NCBI RefSeq assembly: GCF_037392515.1
Contig: NC_090282.1
Location: 31,295,554 to 31,359,553 of the forward strand
Source: Haliotis asinina
Taxonomy: Eukaryota; Mollusca; Gastropoda; Lepetellida; Haliotidae
Length of the DNA stretch: 64,000 nucleotides
Reading direction: 5' to 3'
Each line of letters starts with the position of its first letter. Positions within the stretch are counted from its first letter, which is position 1. The notes below the pieces were generated by a model. The model was not told the origin of the DNA, searched no databases, and saw only the letters and a program-made list of their open reading frames with translations. Positions 49,801 to 61,591 of the stretch are shown here, piece by piece. The translations under genes were made by a program, and so were the position numbers.

Positions 49801-52800
49801 CAACATGTATATTTGACAGTAGTACCTCGTTTGAGAGCTTGCTGTTCACTGTCGCAGGCTGTGGATGAGTAGGGGCTTCGACAGCGATGCTGCAAAAGAG
49901 AGGTTATGTTCTGAATGAAAAGCACTCTCCTGCAAGATGGCATGAGTTATTCACATATTTGTGGAACTTGTGAATTGTGAATTGTCTCCCTAACACTTCA
50001 AGATGGCAAGGTTTAAAAGATGGATACATGGTAGTTAAATAGCTGCACTTACTGTTCGTCCTCAATCCTCTGTTGTTTCTTCTTCTCCAGTTCCTCCATC
50101 TTTTCTGCCATCTTCTCCTTCAGGCCGTCATGACGTGCATTACGGACAATAGCCTACAGTCGTAAACACAGGCATATAACTCATGGATGTATCTCAGCTT
50201 GACAAGATGTATAATGGCTGACACTTTGCAGATGGATGGGATAGGTTATTATAAAGCTGTAAATAATTCCTGAAAGATTCCCTGTCATGTTGGAATTCTG
50301 ATAATGGTGAAGTCAACGAGAGAGTGACTGACCTGTAAGAGAGGAGGTAGATCTTCATCTACCTCCTGGTGAGACTCATCCTTCCTGTCCACCAACCTCC
50401 GCAGATCCTCCGCAGCATACTCCCTTGACCCAATTTTAGGCTGGTCATCCGCGACCTTCTCCTGCATGAGCAGAATGAATAAACATTCCAGTCGCTGATG
50501 GATATACTCACTGGTCTGTGTGAATATGTGTATGTCTTAATGCCCACTCACCAATATTCCACCTATATGAAAGCTGTGTTTCCATCTTAACCCATACAAA
50601 CCACCAAAGACTGATATTGAGAACAACAATCCTGGCAGACCATGGCACACAATCAACGAAACCTGTCCCTTTTTACAAAGCTGTTTAAGTGATACGACTG
50701 TTGTAACTCCTATAATTTAACACTGACTTCAAAAAGCCGTAATGGTGAGACACCTTTGTGAAAAGGAACCCTTGTCTCCATTCCTCAAAGTGATAGTAGT
50801 GCTAAGATGATCTTAACTCCCATACTTTAACATGGACTTGGGACTGTCGTACCCCTACAGTTGCTTTCAGGAATGGGGCCCCTTTTAGAACAGCATTGAT
50901 TCTCCAAGACCAGTACTAATATATAACCTTGAGTACCCAGTTCATAGCCAGTTGGGGGTATTCATCAGACAGAATTATCAGTGTGCTGATATAACATTCT
51001 TGTCACATTTATCTACATAGATTATATCCTTCAGTTAAAGTGTGTATATCAGAAAGTATAATGTGTATCCTTCAATGTCAGTTTTTCCCATGAAAGATAA
51101 ACACTTACATAATAACTTGAATTGAAAACTGCATACAAACCAGAATAATTTTGTCGCCTGAATAACAATAGCACATAAGACACTTTGAACTGGCCTGAAA
51201 TTGTACCAGCTATTTTGAACCAACAGCATAAGACAAACTGATTCTGGTTCCTAAAGAGCAAGAGCTTTGGATCCCGGTATATAACAAGCAGAACCTGGTT
51301 TGACAAGGAGACCTGAGTGCTATGACTGGGTGTTACGATTACCGCAAAACTAGGATTGCTTGGTACCTTAGAGGCCTCTAGCAATTACAGAAGGAATGCA
51401 TGCATTTTCACCATTACTAGTGCCTGTGAATATTTTGTGAAGAATACATAGATAATATTTGTGGTGCAAATCAGAACCAAAAAGTCTTGGAAAATAAACT
51501 GTTTGCACAAAGAAAAAAATTACGTTTTTGCAAACATTCAGTGAGCTAGATAATGCTTGAGTGTATGACCTCTGTTTGTGTGAACATAGAGATTTGTCTG
51601 GGTTACATCCTCTCTTTATACTGGAGTACAATGTTTCAGGGCTTGTTCTAGCCACATCAACAGGTAGAACTGAACAGTAACTGTTTACTCTGCCCGTGAC
51701 ATCACAGTGCTATGACAATACACATGGAAGTCAATGGATACAGTTAACAAGGCCAGTAGAAGTCAATGGATACAGTTAACAAGGCCAGTAGAAGTCAATG
51801 GATACAGTTAACAAGGCCAGTAGATGTCAATGGATACAGTTAACAAGGCCAGTAGAAGTCAATGGATACAGTTAACTGGGCCAGTAGAAGTCAATGGATA
51901 CAGTTAATAGGGCTTATAGAATACATGTGTTTGCATGACTGCAAGGCTGTGCTGTGTGTGGTACAATAGTGAGTGGAGGACAACACTGTCTTACCTGGAA
52001 GTATCAACACCATCTGCACTAGAACGTGTATATACCAAGAATTCTTACTGTCACATGCCACGCTAATTCCTTTCAGATAGGATAACATAGTAGATATACT
52101 TGTTAATGCTTAAACATAAGCTTGCACTTACAAACCTATTGAGAGTAAAATATATGTACAAGATTGTAGATGCAGTATTGAGCAATAACCACTCACTCAT
52201 TATATACATGCATTAACATGATTAAAGGCAGACACATCATCAATACGTAATAACTGTTTGATACAATTTACCATCTACATGTAACTACAGCCTCATAAAA
52301 CATATAACACTAACAGAAAGGAAGTGTAGTCAAGCAAGTAAATTCAGCTTTGGTATGAGATGTTCATCCCATAAAATAACCAAAGACGATGTAAGTTCTG
52401 ATTTTCTCTGCCCAAAAACCTGAGCCTGAAAGAACTATTCCAATGGAATTCTTTAATTATGTTGTACAACATAACCAGAGTATTGATCTACATATACATA
52501 GAGGATACTAAGTGACCCTCAGTGTAATACCATCTTTATTAAACGAGTGAATTATTAAGTATCAAACGAGCAAAAGCAAGTTGGCAATATCTGTCATATT
52601 TGGGATTTCACCTTCTCAGTTTGATGCTGAATCTTTCAAAAGTTTCACGGAAGCATGTATAGTATTCTGTTTATTACTTCCAGCACAAACTGATAGAAAC
52701 TGCGGCTACAGTGTGCAGATTCCTGGTTTTTCTTGAGTCAAACAAGGTCCAGTACCACAGCGACAGCAGCATTAGCATTGTTATGTCATAACTCTGAACC

Positions 52801-55800
52801 CTTATGACGTCATACATCTAGCGGTATTACTCTAGTGTAACATTGCCATAAAAATATTACACTGCAGTATCTTCCACGAGCGAGTAATAATTATCACAAA
52901 GTCACAAGTACCTTAGCCATGATGTCCCTCTCCCTGTGTAGAACTTCCAACTCATACTGGTGAAAGGGGTCGTCACGGACACGCTCGCTAATCTCCATCT
53001 CCTCCAGTAGGGTCTCGCCGTCATGGAGGTTGGGGTCAGAACTACACCGCTGTAACACAAAATAAAGACATGTTAATTATACACCACATTGCATGGTGTC
53101 ACACACCTAATGCTGTTAATTTCTGTTAGCCAAGACATATTATTGTGATAAAGGAATTCAATCGAAATGAATTATTTTCATAAGTTCTCATCATCATGTC
53201 ATTGTTTACAATTCAATTTGTTAGCAAATGAGCCTCTGAAAATTCAGTAATTTCACTATGTGTTATCAAATATGATAGCTCATTTCAAGTGTATAAATGA
53301 TTGGGTGGTTCTGGTCCTACGATAATACAAAGAAGAAACAGTGATTGACTGCTAATCATTAATCCGTAACTGCAGCTGAAACTATCTTACCTTCAATAAC
53401 ACTTTCTGCAAGGATGCCTCCTCTTGTGAGAAACTTTAAGAAATAAAAAAGAATAACATAATCAGAGACTGGCCATGTATTCGGAGGTTATTAGATATGG
53501 ATGATGAGTACAAAAATATGTCACTGTTTAAGAAACCGTCACACTAACAATTAATTAGTTACTTACATATGCTCTATCGGAAACGAGTGAGAGAAATTGG
53601 AAAGGGAGGGAGGGAAATTGTGAGCATGCATGCATGTATGCATACACTTCTTTTATTACATAACAATCAAACAAAAGAGACATAACACTTACGTAGAAGT
53701 TTTGGACTCTCTCTCAGAAATTCTGCTTGCAAGAGATCGAGCATCTAAACATAAAAAACATTTTCAGAATAAAGCTAAAGTACAAAATATATCTGAAGCA
53801 TGCATACACAAACAAGTCACCACTGTAGAGGTCATTCCTCTGTCAGTAATAATGGATCATGAGAAAGGCAGGCCAAGATCTAATACTTGCACTGAACTTT
53901 AGCATTATGAATCTGTGAAACGTTAGATCCCTCAGTACAAAGTACCTTCAGAAGGGGAAGCCATGGCCCTATCTGGGAGCTGGGCCACTAGATCCATCAG
54001 TTTGCTGGTGTCCAGGCTTGGCATGTTGTTGGTCATCTGTTGGAAAGATCATACTGTAGTCACCTCATTACTGTCATGCTTATTTCTGGGGCATACATCA
54101 CACGTGAAAATCAGAACAGGCCTGAATGTCAAACAATTTGATGATGCGCATCCCACAGGACTTCTAATAAAGGATTTTCTGTTACAATACATACAAATTC
54201 AATATCACAACTTATCTATAGCCTGTGACTTATAGTGAAATGGTGAACTGTACTGGATGGATTCAGGCATAAACATGTCATGAAGCTCCATCATCAAACA
54301 ATGGCTTCAGGTCCTCTTTTCAATCCGATTCATGACAAATTAACATATTTATGCTAGCATAATGCATGAATATTTAGCAACAACAACAACATTCCACTGC
54401 TATACTAATACAACTTGGTAATGCCCTACAGGACCCACCTCTCTCACGTCGTGGTCCAGTGTTCGCATCCGGTACTTCTTCACCTTGGACTTGGGACGAC
54501 TTGTTTGTATCTGACAGAAACACACGTAAATCATGGTGTCTCGGTTCAGTTTTAACCTGGGGCAGTGGCTTAGCCTAATGGTTAAAGCATCCACTCATTA
54601 CACTGAAGATTCGGGTTTGATTCCCCACATGGGTACGATGTGTGAAGCCCATTTCTGGTGTTCCCCATCATGCTTGAATATTGCCAAAAACCATAATCAC
54701 TCACTTACTCCATTTTAACCTAGAATTAACCTTTAGGCAAATAAGGAAATATTTAATAACCAAAGAGTGCTGGCCTCAAGAACACTAATATCATGAGATC
54801 TATTTTAAGTGACTGATGTAATGGCATTTATTTGATTTGATGATCTTGATGCATTATTCAGCACCTACAACATTTATCTGCATACAGGTGGACTTTACTT
54901 TCACCTAGACATGACATAAGAATATGTCAATCATTTATGACAGATGCATGACAGACACAGAATTGATGGTTTAGGGAGCTGAATCTATGGTAGAAAGGTC
55001 TAGTTAAACCCTTAAAGACTGATGTAAGTAAAGTCAATGACTAGGACTCAAACTCACACCTGCTATTTGCTGATCAAAGGGAGATAATAGATCATCATTA
55101 AAATGCCTCAGTACCACCAAAGTCTGGATAAATAGTTGTCATTAGTAGCTTTACCAGTCCTTCATAAGACAGTTGAGCAAATCCTCCAACAGCAGTCTTA
55201 GCCTTAGTGGGATGAGAAGTGAAGAAGTCCTCTGAGGAGGCAGACTCAGTTTCACCTTGGCCTCTCATGTCAGCAACAATGTAGCGACGGATCGTCAGGA
55301 TGGTCAAACTATATATGCAGATTAAAATGCAACTACATGTTACTGAAACCCCAAACCAACCTGTCCATCATCAAGCTACGACAAACTTATTGCAATACTC
55401 ATGTAATATATACATGCACAGAACTTACTAAAATCCAAACACTCATGTATATACACTTTCATAATTTTAATTTACTCATGTAATAACATACTTTCATGAA
55501 ATAAAAGATGAGTCAGTATTTTTATTACTTACAACTTGCTGGCTTCCAGGGCTAGCTGGGCCTTGAGTCGACTCATGTTGGCAGGTCCACTGAACACACC
55601 TCTGCTATTTAACACTGCAACAGCCGAGTATGAACTGATCACACAGAAGATCAAAGGGTATTAACAAAGTGTAGACAAGAGAACATGACATGAAATCTAA
55701 ATTGTATCAGCTTTTATCAAGATGAAATTTCAGGAGCCATTACTGGTCTGTATGTTCAGGAGTACATAGCATCTGGTACACATGAGCTTGGGTGCTGTAG

Positions 55801-58014
55801 CCTTGTGCTTAGAGCAACAGCTTATCACACCAAAGTATACTCACTCACTCACCCTGAGCTTTGTCGAGATAATGAGAGAAGAGCTGTTTGCAGACAATCA
55901 CAATGTACACAGACTTGTGCTTAGAGCAACTGCTTATCACACCAAAGTATACTCACTCACTCACCCTGAGCTTTGTCGAGATAATGAGAGAAGAGCTGTT
56001 TGCAGACAATCACAATGTACACAGCCTTGTGCTTAGAGCAACTGCTTATCATACCAAAGTAGACTAACTCACTCACCCTGAGCTTTGTCGAGGTAATGAG
56101 AGAAGAACTTTTGCAGACAGTCACAATGTACACAGCCTTGTGCTTAGAGCAACTGCTTATCATACCAAAGTAGACTAACTCACTCACCCTGAGCTTTGTC
56201 GAGGTAATGAGAGAAGAGCTGTTCACAGACAGTCACAATGTACACAGCGATACGACGGTTCAACTCCTTGTTCTCCTCAGGACTCTGTAGAGTGAAGGAA
56301 AATGTCTGTGATCAATACAGTGTTTTCATACAAGATATTAATCACAAAAATGATTAATTCAAATTACATATTTGTGATAACCCACATTTGACAAAGCTTC
56401 TTGCATCTTGTCTCAGTAAATCCATATTAAAATTATGTACACACCAGAAATGGATCATCAATCTGTTTCCTGATGTCTGGCCAGATCAAGTTCACCTCAC
56501 CCATGATGATACCAGCCTGAAACATGAAGACATGCATGATCATACATTTGTGAAAACAGTCTGATAATGATTGGGTTTTACATAAACCTACAAAAGGTAG
56601 TTTGAGTTTACCACCCACAACATCTCTTTCAAGAACGATTTTTGTAGAATATAGTTATGACTTATTTGCTGAATGGTTCGGATTGAAATTGGAAACCACA
56701 GACAAATGAAGACACTTCAACTTAAAAAAACACATCAAGGGAGATAACTCAAACATGTAATTACATTTTATCAAAATGATTAATCGACAACATCTTCTCT
56801 GTTTCACCACACTATAAGGCAGTACACTAGCATGAAAATGACCTATATTTGAACAGTTTATATAATTTAGTACTGAAAGCAGAAATGAGATAATTTATTA
56901 AAATGTACTGTACCAGATTCTGTTGATCTTCTATAGAGAGAAAAGGTACATCAGGTCGTGCTGCAATCCGACGCCTCACAAATTTTGTGAGCTGGTCTAG
57001 AGATGATGGCTGACTCTTGATCTCTTGCTGTAAGTCAACAGAAAAGTATGGACACGTTAAAACAGAATAAAAGAACTCTTTTCCTTTGAACTCATTTATG
57101 TTCTCACACGTGACCCAAAATAATAAACAAGAATACCTACATCAATGGGAGTGACTGGGCGTTCTAATTCAAGTTCCACATGTTCTGGTTCTAGAAACAG
57201 AAAATTGAAATGATTCAAATCATAAGTGTTATATTTTCTACAGATAAACAACTTTCTGATCATTCAGCAGACTTGAATATAACAATCAAATTAAAAACAG
57301 ATTCATCTAATATAAATGTACTGATATATGTGGATACATGTGTGAATATGAACAGTTCTTCCTACCATCTTCATGTGGAAATGGAGCAAATATAGACAGC
57401 GGGCCAAGAACTCCATCAATACGATTCTCAACGTCAGTCTGAAATGGAAAAGTAATTGCTCAACTCAATTACTAAAGAAAATATCACAAGTATCTTCTTC
57501 TTAACTGAACCTTGGTGGGCGGTGTCTTTGTCCACCAAATCAGTGAGTCAGTATTTTACCTGACTTATCAAGACAGTGACACACTTCATTCATCTTCATG
57601 ACACTGTGGTAAAGCTTTTTCTTTCAACCAGTTTAGTAACAATTTCATACATATTGTGCATATGTTTGCAAAACTTTGAAAGAATAACTTTAATCAAATT
57701 TATGAATTTCAATCATAAACTAATAATGCACATATATGTAGAGATTTGAAAATCCTAGTTGGATTATAGAACAACTTTACATTCATAAAGGGACCTTGTT
57801 TGAAATCATATACTGATCAACAGAGCCTGACTAATCAAGGTACATCCTAGAGAAAGATAAAACTTACATTATCATATGGCGGCCATCTCATGGGATACAT
57901 AGCATCATGTTTCTCAGGTTTCACAACTTTGACAGGCTGGTATTTCGGGGTGCGGATCTTTGACTCCCGCATAAACCCCTTAAAGCTTGATGAGTTTTTG
58001 ACTTCTGTAGTCAT
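40835..58014 (-). CDS. CCDC87: CCDC87-like protein (30 exons)
   Basis: Coding exons from the 5' end: 57868-58014, 57366-57438, 57141-57190, 56914-57027, 56445-56516, 56188-56284, 55533-55614, 55155-55308, 54439-54510, 53946-54036, 53693-53744, 53391-53433, 52912-53049, 50333-50461, 50053-50153, 49826-49889, 49588-49689, 49184-49300, 48495-48655, 48313-48364, 47305-47493, 45974-46164, 44703-44818, 44241-44358, 43875-43941, 43538-43672, 43206-43320, 42278-42339, 41463-41543, 40835-40993. All 29 junction phases agree: 3144 nt, 1047 residues (human CCDC87 849). Matches include GPLSIF, SRGVFSGPANMSRL, VSERVCMSSITLNRFA, REVYREIM, ASDPNRFFEK and the end GRPYEDKMKWDRVEMLYWLQEER. It is charged and helix-rich, with an acidic/Gly low-complexity stretch at about 708-735. 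The family is linked to sperm/acrosome function in mammals. An acceptor-like site just upstream (58075-58085) implies a 5' UTR exon. Confidence 0.88.
41060..41322 (+). mobile_element. SINE family 1, nearly full length
   Basis: The head GAAGGTCCAGGGTAGAATAG, the body (AAAAGGCGATTAAGCTTGTC, GGATTGTCTGGTCCAGACTT) and the tail GGCGTAAAACTAAACTCACT are all present. It lies in the last CCDC87 intron, antisense to the gene. Confidence 0.9.
42374..42662 (-). mobile_element. SINE family 2 split by a ~113-bp insertion
   Basis: The tail and middle parts (GCGAGTGAGCGAGTGAG to GGGATTGAACCCAGGG) and the head part (GTCTTCAGCAAGATGAGC to CACTAGGCTACCCCACTG) are separated by about 42499-42612. The inserted stretch contains the near-palindrome GTTCGTAGAGCTACGAAC at 42575-42592. 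Confidence 0.7.
44904..45056 (-). mobile_element. SINE family 2
   Basis: GAGTGAGAGAGTGAGTTTTA, TAGCAATATTCCAGCAATAT, GGGGACACCAGAAATGGG and AACCACCAGGCTACCCCACC mark an almost full copy with part of the B box deleted. Confidence 0.85.
45110..45237 (-). mobile_element. third tRNA-like repeat (SINE head)
   Basis: On the minus strand this reads GGCCCGGTGGCTGTGCGGTA then GAGCGTCTGTCTACGGATGA and GCGGTTCTTACTAACG. It is tRNA-like with an A box and a degenerate B box, unlike either SINE family above. It is not an intact tRNA gene because the B box and acceptor stem do not hold. Confidence 0.5.
45288..45612. mobile_element. foldback/MITE-like repeat, copy 2
   Basis: Shares its left block (GCTTCATTAAATGATCATCT) and right block (TTTCCCTCCCCCTCCGG to GTGTGTTTTCTCCTATA) with 2629-2825 but has a different, longer middle. 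The middle contains its own 24-bp inverted pair at 45343-45366 and 45404-45427 (22 of 24 paired, core AGGGAAATACGG). Confidence 0.6.
46763..47037 (-). mobile_element. SINE family 1, full length
   Basis: Runs from the tail GAGTGAGTGAGTTTAGTTTT through CAAGTCTGGACCAGATAATC and CGTTAGTCGCCTCTTACGAG to the head CTATTCTACCCCAGGATCTT. It is the best-preserved family 1 copy in the window and is co-oriented with CCDC87. Confidence 0.92.
47700..47830 (-). mobile_element. SINE family 1 fragment
   Basis: AATGAGTTTAGTTTCCTGCC, GAATCTGGACCAGATAATCC and GATCAACAGCATGAGCATTG remain; the head is missing. Confidence 0.7.
48136..48296 (-). mobile_element. SINE family 2, diverged
   Basis: CTTGCAATATCAGAGTAATA, ATAGGCTTCACACATTATGC and CTTTAACCACTAGAC keep the order of family 2 in reverse, with many substitutions. 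Confidence 0.65.
48765..49010 (+). mobile_element. SINE family 1, diverged
   Basis: CAGTGAAGATCCGGGTTAGA, GCTGACTTGGTTGACCCACA, GATCACTGGATTGTCTAGTC and GTGGCGTAAAGCTAAACTCA mark an almost full-length but old copy. Confidence 0.82.
51729..51920. repeat. 32-bp minisatellite, 6 copies
   Basis: Near-identical units starting AGTCAATGGATACAGTTAAC sit in the 2.4-kb CCDC87 intron between the exons at 52912-53049 and 50333-50461. Confidence 0.9.
54556..54712 (+). mobile_element. SINE family 2
   Basis: The tRNA-like A box (AGTGGCTTAGCCTAATGGTT) and B box (TTCGGGTTTGATTCCCCA) are followed by AAGCCCATTTCTGGTGTTCC and the tail TGAATATTGCC. The tRNA part is well preserved. Confidence 0.86.
55795..56284. 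repeat. tandem array repeating the 3' half of a CCDC87 exon
   Basis: About four units of 110-112 bp. The one at the high-coordinate end contains the true exon 56188-56284. The others repeat its coding end (residues from about VYIVTVC to DKAQ), the GGTGAGTGAG donor and about 40 nt of intron. Copies differ by a few substitutions and small indels. Short open frames across the array (55782-56036 plus, 55957-56226 minus) come from the repetition. Confidence 0.88.
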
Positions 58015-60726
58015 GATGAGATTACTTATCTGCTATAGAAGCATTCTTAATGGAGACTGTAACATTATTTCAAGCTGAAACAAAAACAAGAGTAAACAAG
58101 AATTTTTGATGGAAGGTGTTTCACACACACTTAATACCAGTTTATTTCATCACGTGTGAAAGGTGGTAAACAAAAACACATTGCTCGGGTATAAAAACAG
58201 ATTCTTTCGAGACATTTTACTTCTTGTACCAAACAATAAATACACATGAATGTACATTTGAAACTATGCATTTTTGACAGCACAAACATGGATTTAACCA
58301 GGACACTATGCTTATGAATCCTGGTCTCTCACTGAAATAGTTTGGTGGCTCAAGGCTTCATACTGGCATGTGATTTCCAAGAATTATACTGATGTTACAT
58401 TTTTCTTAACCGATGTTCTAGAGTGCTGATACTATGTCTGAAATGAAACATTGTGATTAGGTAAGAAAGGGAGTGTGTTTCTCTCAAGAAAATAAAACTT
58501 TGCATTCCATCTTTAGATTGGTTGAAATGATAAAAACAGACACATTTTTGACTCTGCACAACTATCAACAAAAGGCATAATCAGTGGGATATTTTATAAC
58601 TGCATTATACTGCCAAAGCAACATTTTTAATTGTAACTGAGAATCTTCAACGAGAAGGAAGGGGCACACTGCAGATGATTTAGCCTTTCTCAACAAACAT
58701 TTCCCAAGGTTGATGGTGGATCAGAATTATGTTTATAGTTCATTCGTGAACGTTCTAAAAGACACACTTGAACACATGAAGAGTGCATGAGTTACACATG
58801 ACAAAAAATAGTTTTGAACATAATCTCTAAATCCCTGTAGAGTATCTGTATCACATCAAGATACATAATATTTCCAGAATATCTATTGAACGAGCAGCAT
58901 ACAATAATCATTATGTAATAGACTAATAGGCAGTGTTGGCTCAAGAGAGGGTTTTGGAGTGTTTTGACTAATCAAATTTAGTGAGAACCCCCTCTATTTT
59001 ACATCTGCCCATCTATTTAACATTGGAGGGATCCAGAAACATTATTTTCATCAATTTGGACTCACTCAAAATTTCACCCAAATCTAACACTGAATAGGGC
59101 CTGGATAGGATCAGTCTGTCTTTTGTGGAACGTCGAGAAATGTTATTCTGACCAATAGAGAGTTAAGAAAGGTAAAAACAATTTTGAATTGTATGCATAC
59201 CATCTGTAAAAGCACTTGCATTCATGAAACCTCTCAGGCGCAAGAATATGAATCTGATATCCTGATACAATATTGATCCATACTTTCGTGTAAAGTTAAT
59301 ACCTGTACTTATTTTTTTCAGTGCTGTAAGGCATTCTCAAATACTCTTCTATATATACGCCGGTTATCATGTGGGCACAAGCAAATTCAGATGCTACAAT
59401 GTACGATGTCCGCCATGACAGTTTATCTTCACGACGGTCAAGTCAGGATGAATCTTTTCACAGAGCTACTTCAACTCACATTTGTGATTGAAACTTCTTT
59501 AAACCCAACATTGTCGTATAGTTTCCATATTAATCAAGTTTCCTTATGGAGACATTTCCAGCTGTTGCAAAATAAAGCCTGTATTTCCTTTTGTTGCTAT
59601 GCAGAAACTCGCTTCCGGTTTCTCAAGGTGGGTATTTTAGAAATGTATAAGCATTATTTTTAACGAACTAGAGATTTCCACGACTTCCCATGTAAATGTA
59701 AATTGATCTTTATATACCACCTTTAAACAACGGAAAATAAAAACTTGATAATATGGTTGTGGAAATAATCAACTTATGTTCTATTTGCATTTATAAAATA
59801 TCAGAGACGTTATCAATTCGTTTTACATCCATTTTGGCTTTCGGTAACGTGGGCGAACTCGTGTCGGAAAGATAGGGCAGGAGAATTTACGATTAATACG
59901 TTGAGATGGGCGGTTTGTACATTTTGAACAAACTCTTATCAAAAATATATAATGCCGACCTGGCTATAGTGATCTCAGACAGTCAATTATGACGTTGAAT
60001 TGTGAAATGGCCTCGTGTAGATCACTTTCCTAAGAATAAAATCCGGAAAATGCAAACTTGCGAAAATACCATGAAATAGTTTCATAGATTCAGCTTTACT
60101 CACAGAGATTGTGTATTGTCCTTTGTTAAAAAAATACGTAAGGGGAGACGCAATCAATATTAAACATATTTTAAAAGATGATAAATGTCTTAATCTTTCT
60201 TTCATTATTTCTGAATATTTTTAAAATCATTGATTGACTGAATGTCAGTTAGGCAAGCCAAATTCACCATGATGGTTCAAATTGTGGTTTCCATTTTTTC
60301 TTATATGATATATGTCCAGATATGTATTTAATGTTAAAAGTGGAACAATACTGAACACTGTTTCACATCACACCACACTCCATTAATACACTAATAATGC
60401 ATTTATCTCAATAATACTAGTGCTCAGCCCTCAGGGTACCTAACACATAATTTATTCTAAATAAAATTACCTATTTAGATTACAATACTGAATTAAAAAA
60501 ATTGAATGAACTAATTAATGCAGTGTTGCATTAAATTGACTCTCGCGCCCTATACAGACCGAATATCATTTAAAATCCGATACAGTTGGAGCGCATTTTA
60601 TGAATATCCAATAACTCCTTTGGAGCCAGAACTGAGTCTTACACAAAATGGAATGGAGGTCTGGTGCAACATGTGATTGAAACCAGTTTCACTAACACAG
60701 ACTAAACCTCATGCACCAGGTTTGGA

Positions 60727-60756
60727 TATATATATATATATATATATATATAATTG
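60727..60756. repeat. TA dinucleotide microsatellite
   Basis: An uninterrupted run of alternating T and A, about 15 units. Confidence 0.95.
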
Positions 60757-61198
60757 TTTACATTCCATGGCAAGTGTTCTCTTATCTATTTCAGGCAAGT
60801 TGTAAGGGATAATAAGTCTTTCATAGCATCAATAAGAAGCTGAAGCGAGTGCATATGCCCAGTATGTATAATATAGGCCAATGTGTGAAATTGTGCCTTT
60901 TAATAGGTCTAGGAGAGCACACATGAAAATGTATACCAGCCAGTGCTACCTCACAATAATTCTCCAAAGTCAGGAATATACTTGCAGGTGTAACAAAACA
61001 AGTGTACCTACCTACTTTGAAAAAACAGACGTCATGATCGTAGTATTGTTGCTTATAGTCATGCCTGTAAACTGATAAACTGTCGCTTTAAGTGATACTC
61101 ACTCCCTCACCATGTGTATGGTGATTACCATTCCTTTCTATACTACAGAACATCCTGCTATTTGTACATTTGAATCATTATGCAAGCTTATAATGTTG

Positions 61199-61471
61199 CA
61201 GACTTGTGAAGGTCCTGGGGTAGAATAGGCCTTCAGCAACCCATGCTTGCCATAAAAGGCGACTATGCTTGTCATAAGAGATGACTAACGGGACTGGGTG
61301 GTCAGACTCGTTGACTTGGTTGACACATGTCATTGTTTCCCAATTGCGCATGTCGATGCTTATATTGTTGGTCACTGAATTGTCTGTTCCAGACTCGATT
61401 ATTTACAGACCACCGCCATATGGCTGGGATATTGCTGAGTGCGGCGTAAAACTAAACTCACTCACTCACTA
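61199..61471 (+). mobile_element. SINE family 1, full length
   Basis: The head CTTGTGAAGGTCCTGGGGTA, the body (GCGACTATGCTTGTCATAAG, GACTTGGTTGACACATGTCA) and the tail GAGTGCGGCGTAAAACTAAA with ACTC repeats are present. It lies about 120 bp upstream of the first recognised TRMO coding sequence. Confidence 0.92.
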
Positions 61472-61591
61472 TAATGTCACAGAATGGTACACATAAAGTT
61501 GGCTCAAAGTATCGTTAGGCAGTGATTAATCTCCGATAATTGGTCACAATAATTATTTGTAAATGTGAAAAGTGATATTGTGGCCAGGTTG

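Larger units (their letters stand above)
58015..61591. other. divergent intergenic region CCDC87/TRMO
   Basis: It should hold the CCDC87 5' UTR exon, both promoters and perhaps TRMO exon 1. The most promoter-like part is about 59395-59640, with a CGCCATGAC (YY1-like on the minus strand), GTTGCTAT (RFX half-site AGCAAC on the minus strand) and CTTCCGG (ETS-like). A TA run lies at 60727-60756 and a SINE family 1 copy at 61199-61471. No other coding sequence is supported. Confidence 0.4.

Noticed and set aside
55782-56226. Open frames on both strands of about 85-90 codons
   Set aside because: They arise from tandem copies of a CCDC87 exon fragment; the repeating peptide reflects the DNA repeat.
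59588-59620. ATGCAGAAACTCGC as the TRMO start codon with donor GTGGGT
   Set aside because: The junction would be out of frame with the TsaA domain; at most it is a non-coding first exon.
59391-59663. A 90-codon frame considered as TRMO exon 1
   Set aside because: Its end phase does not fit the TRMO acceptor at 61629 and its sequence does not resemble the TRMO N-terminus.
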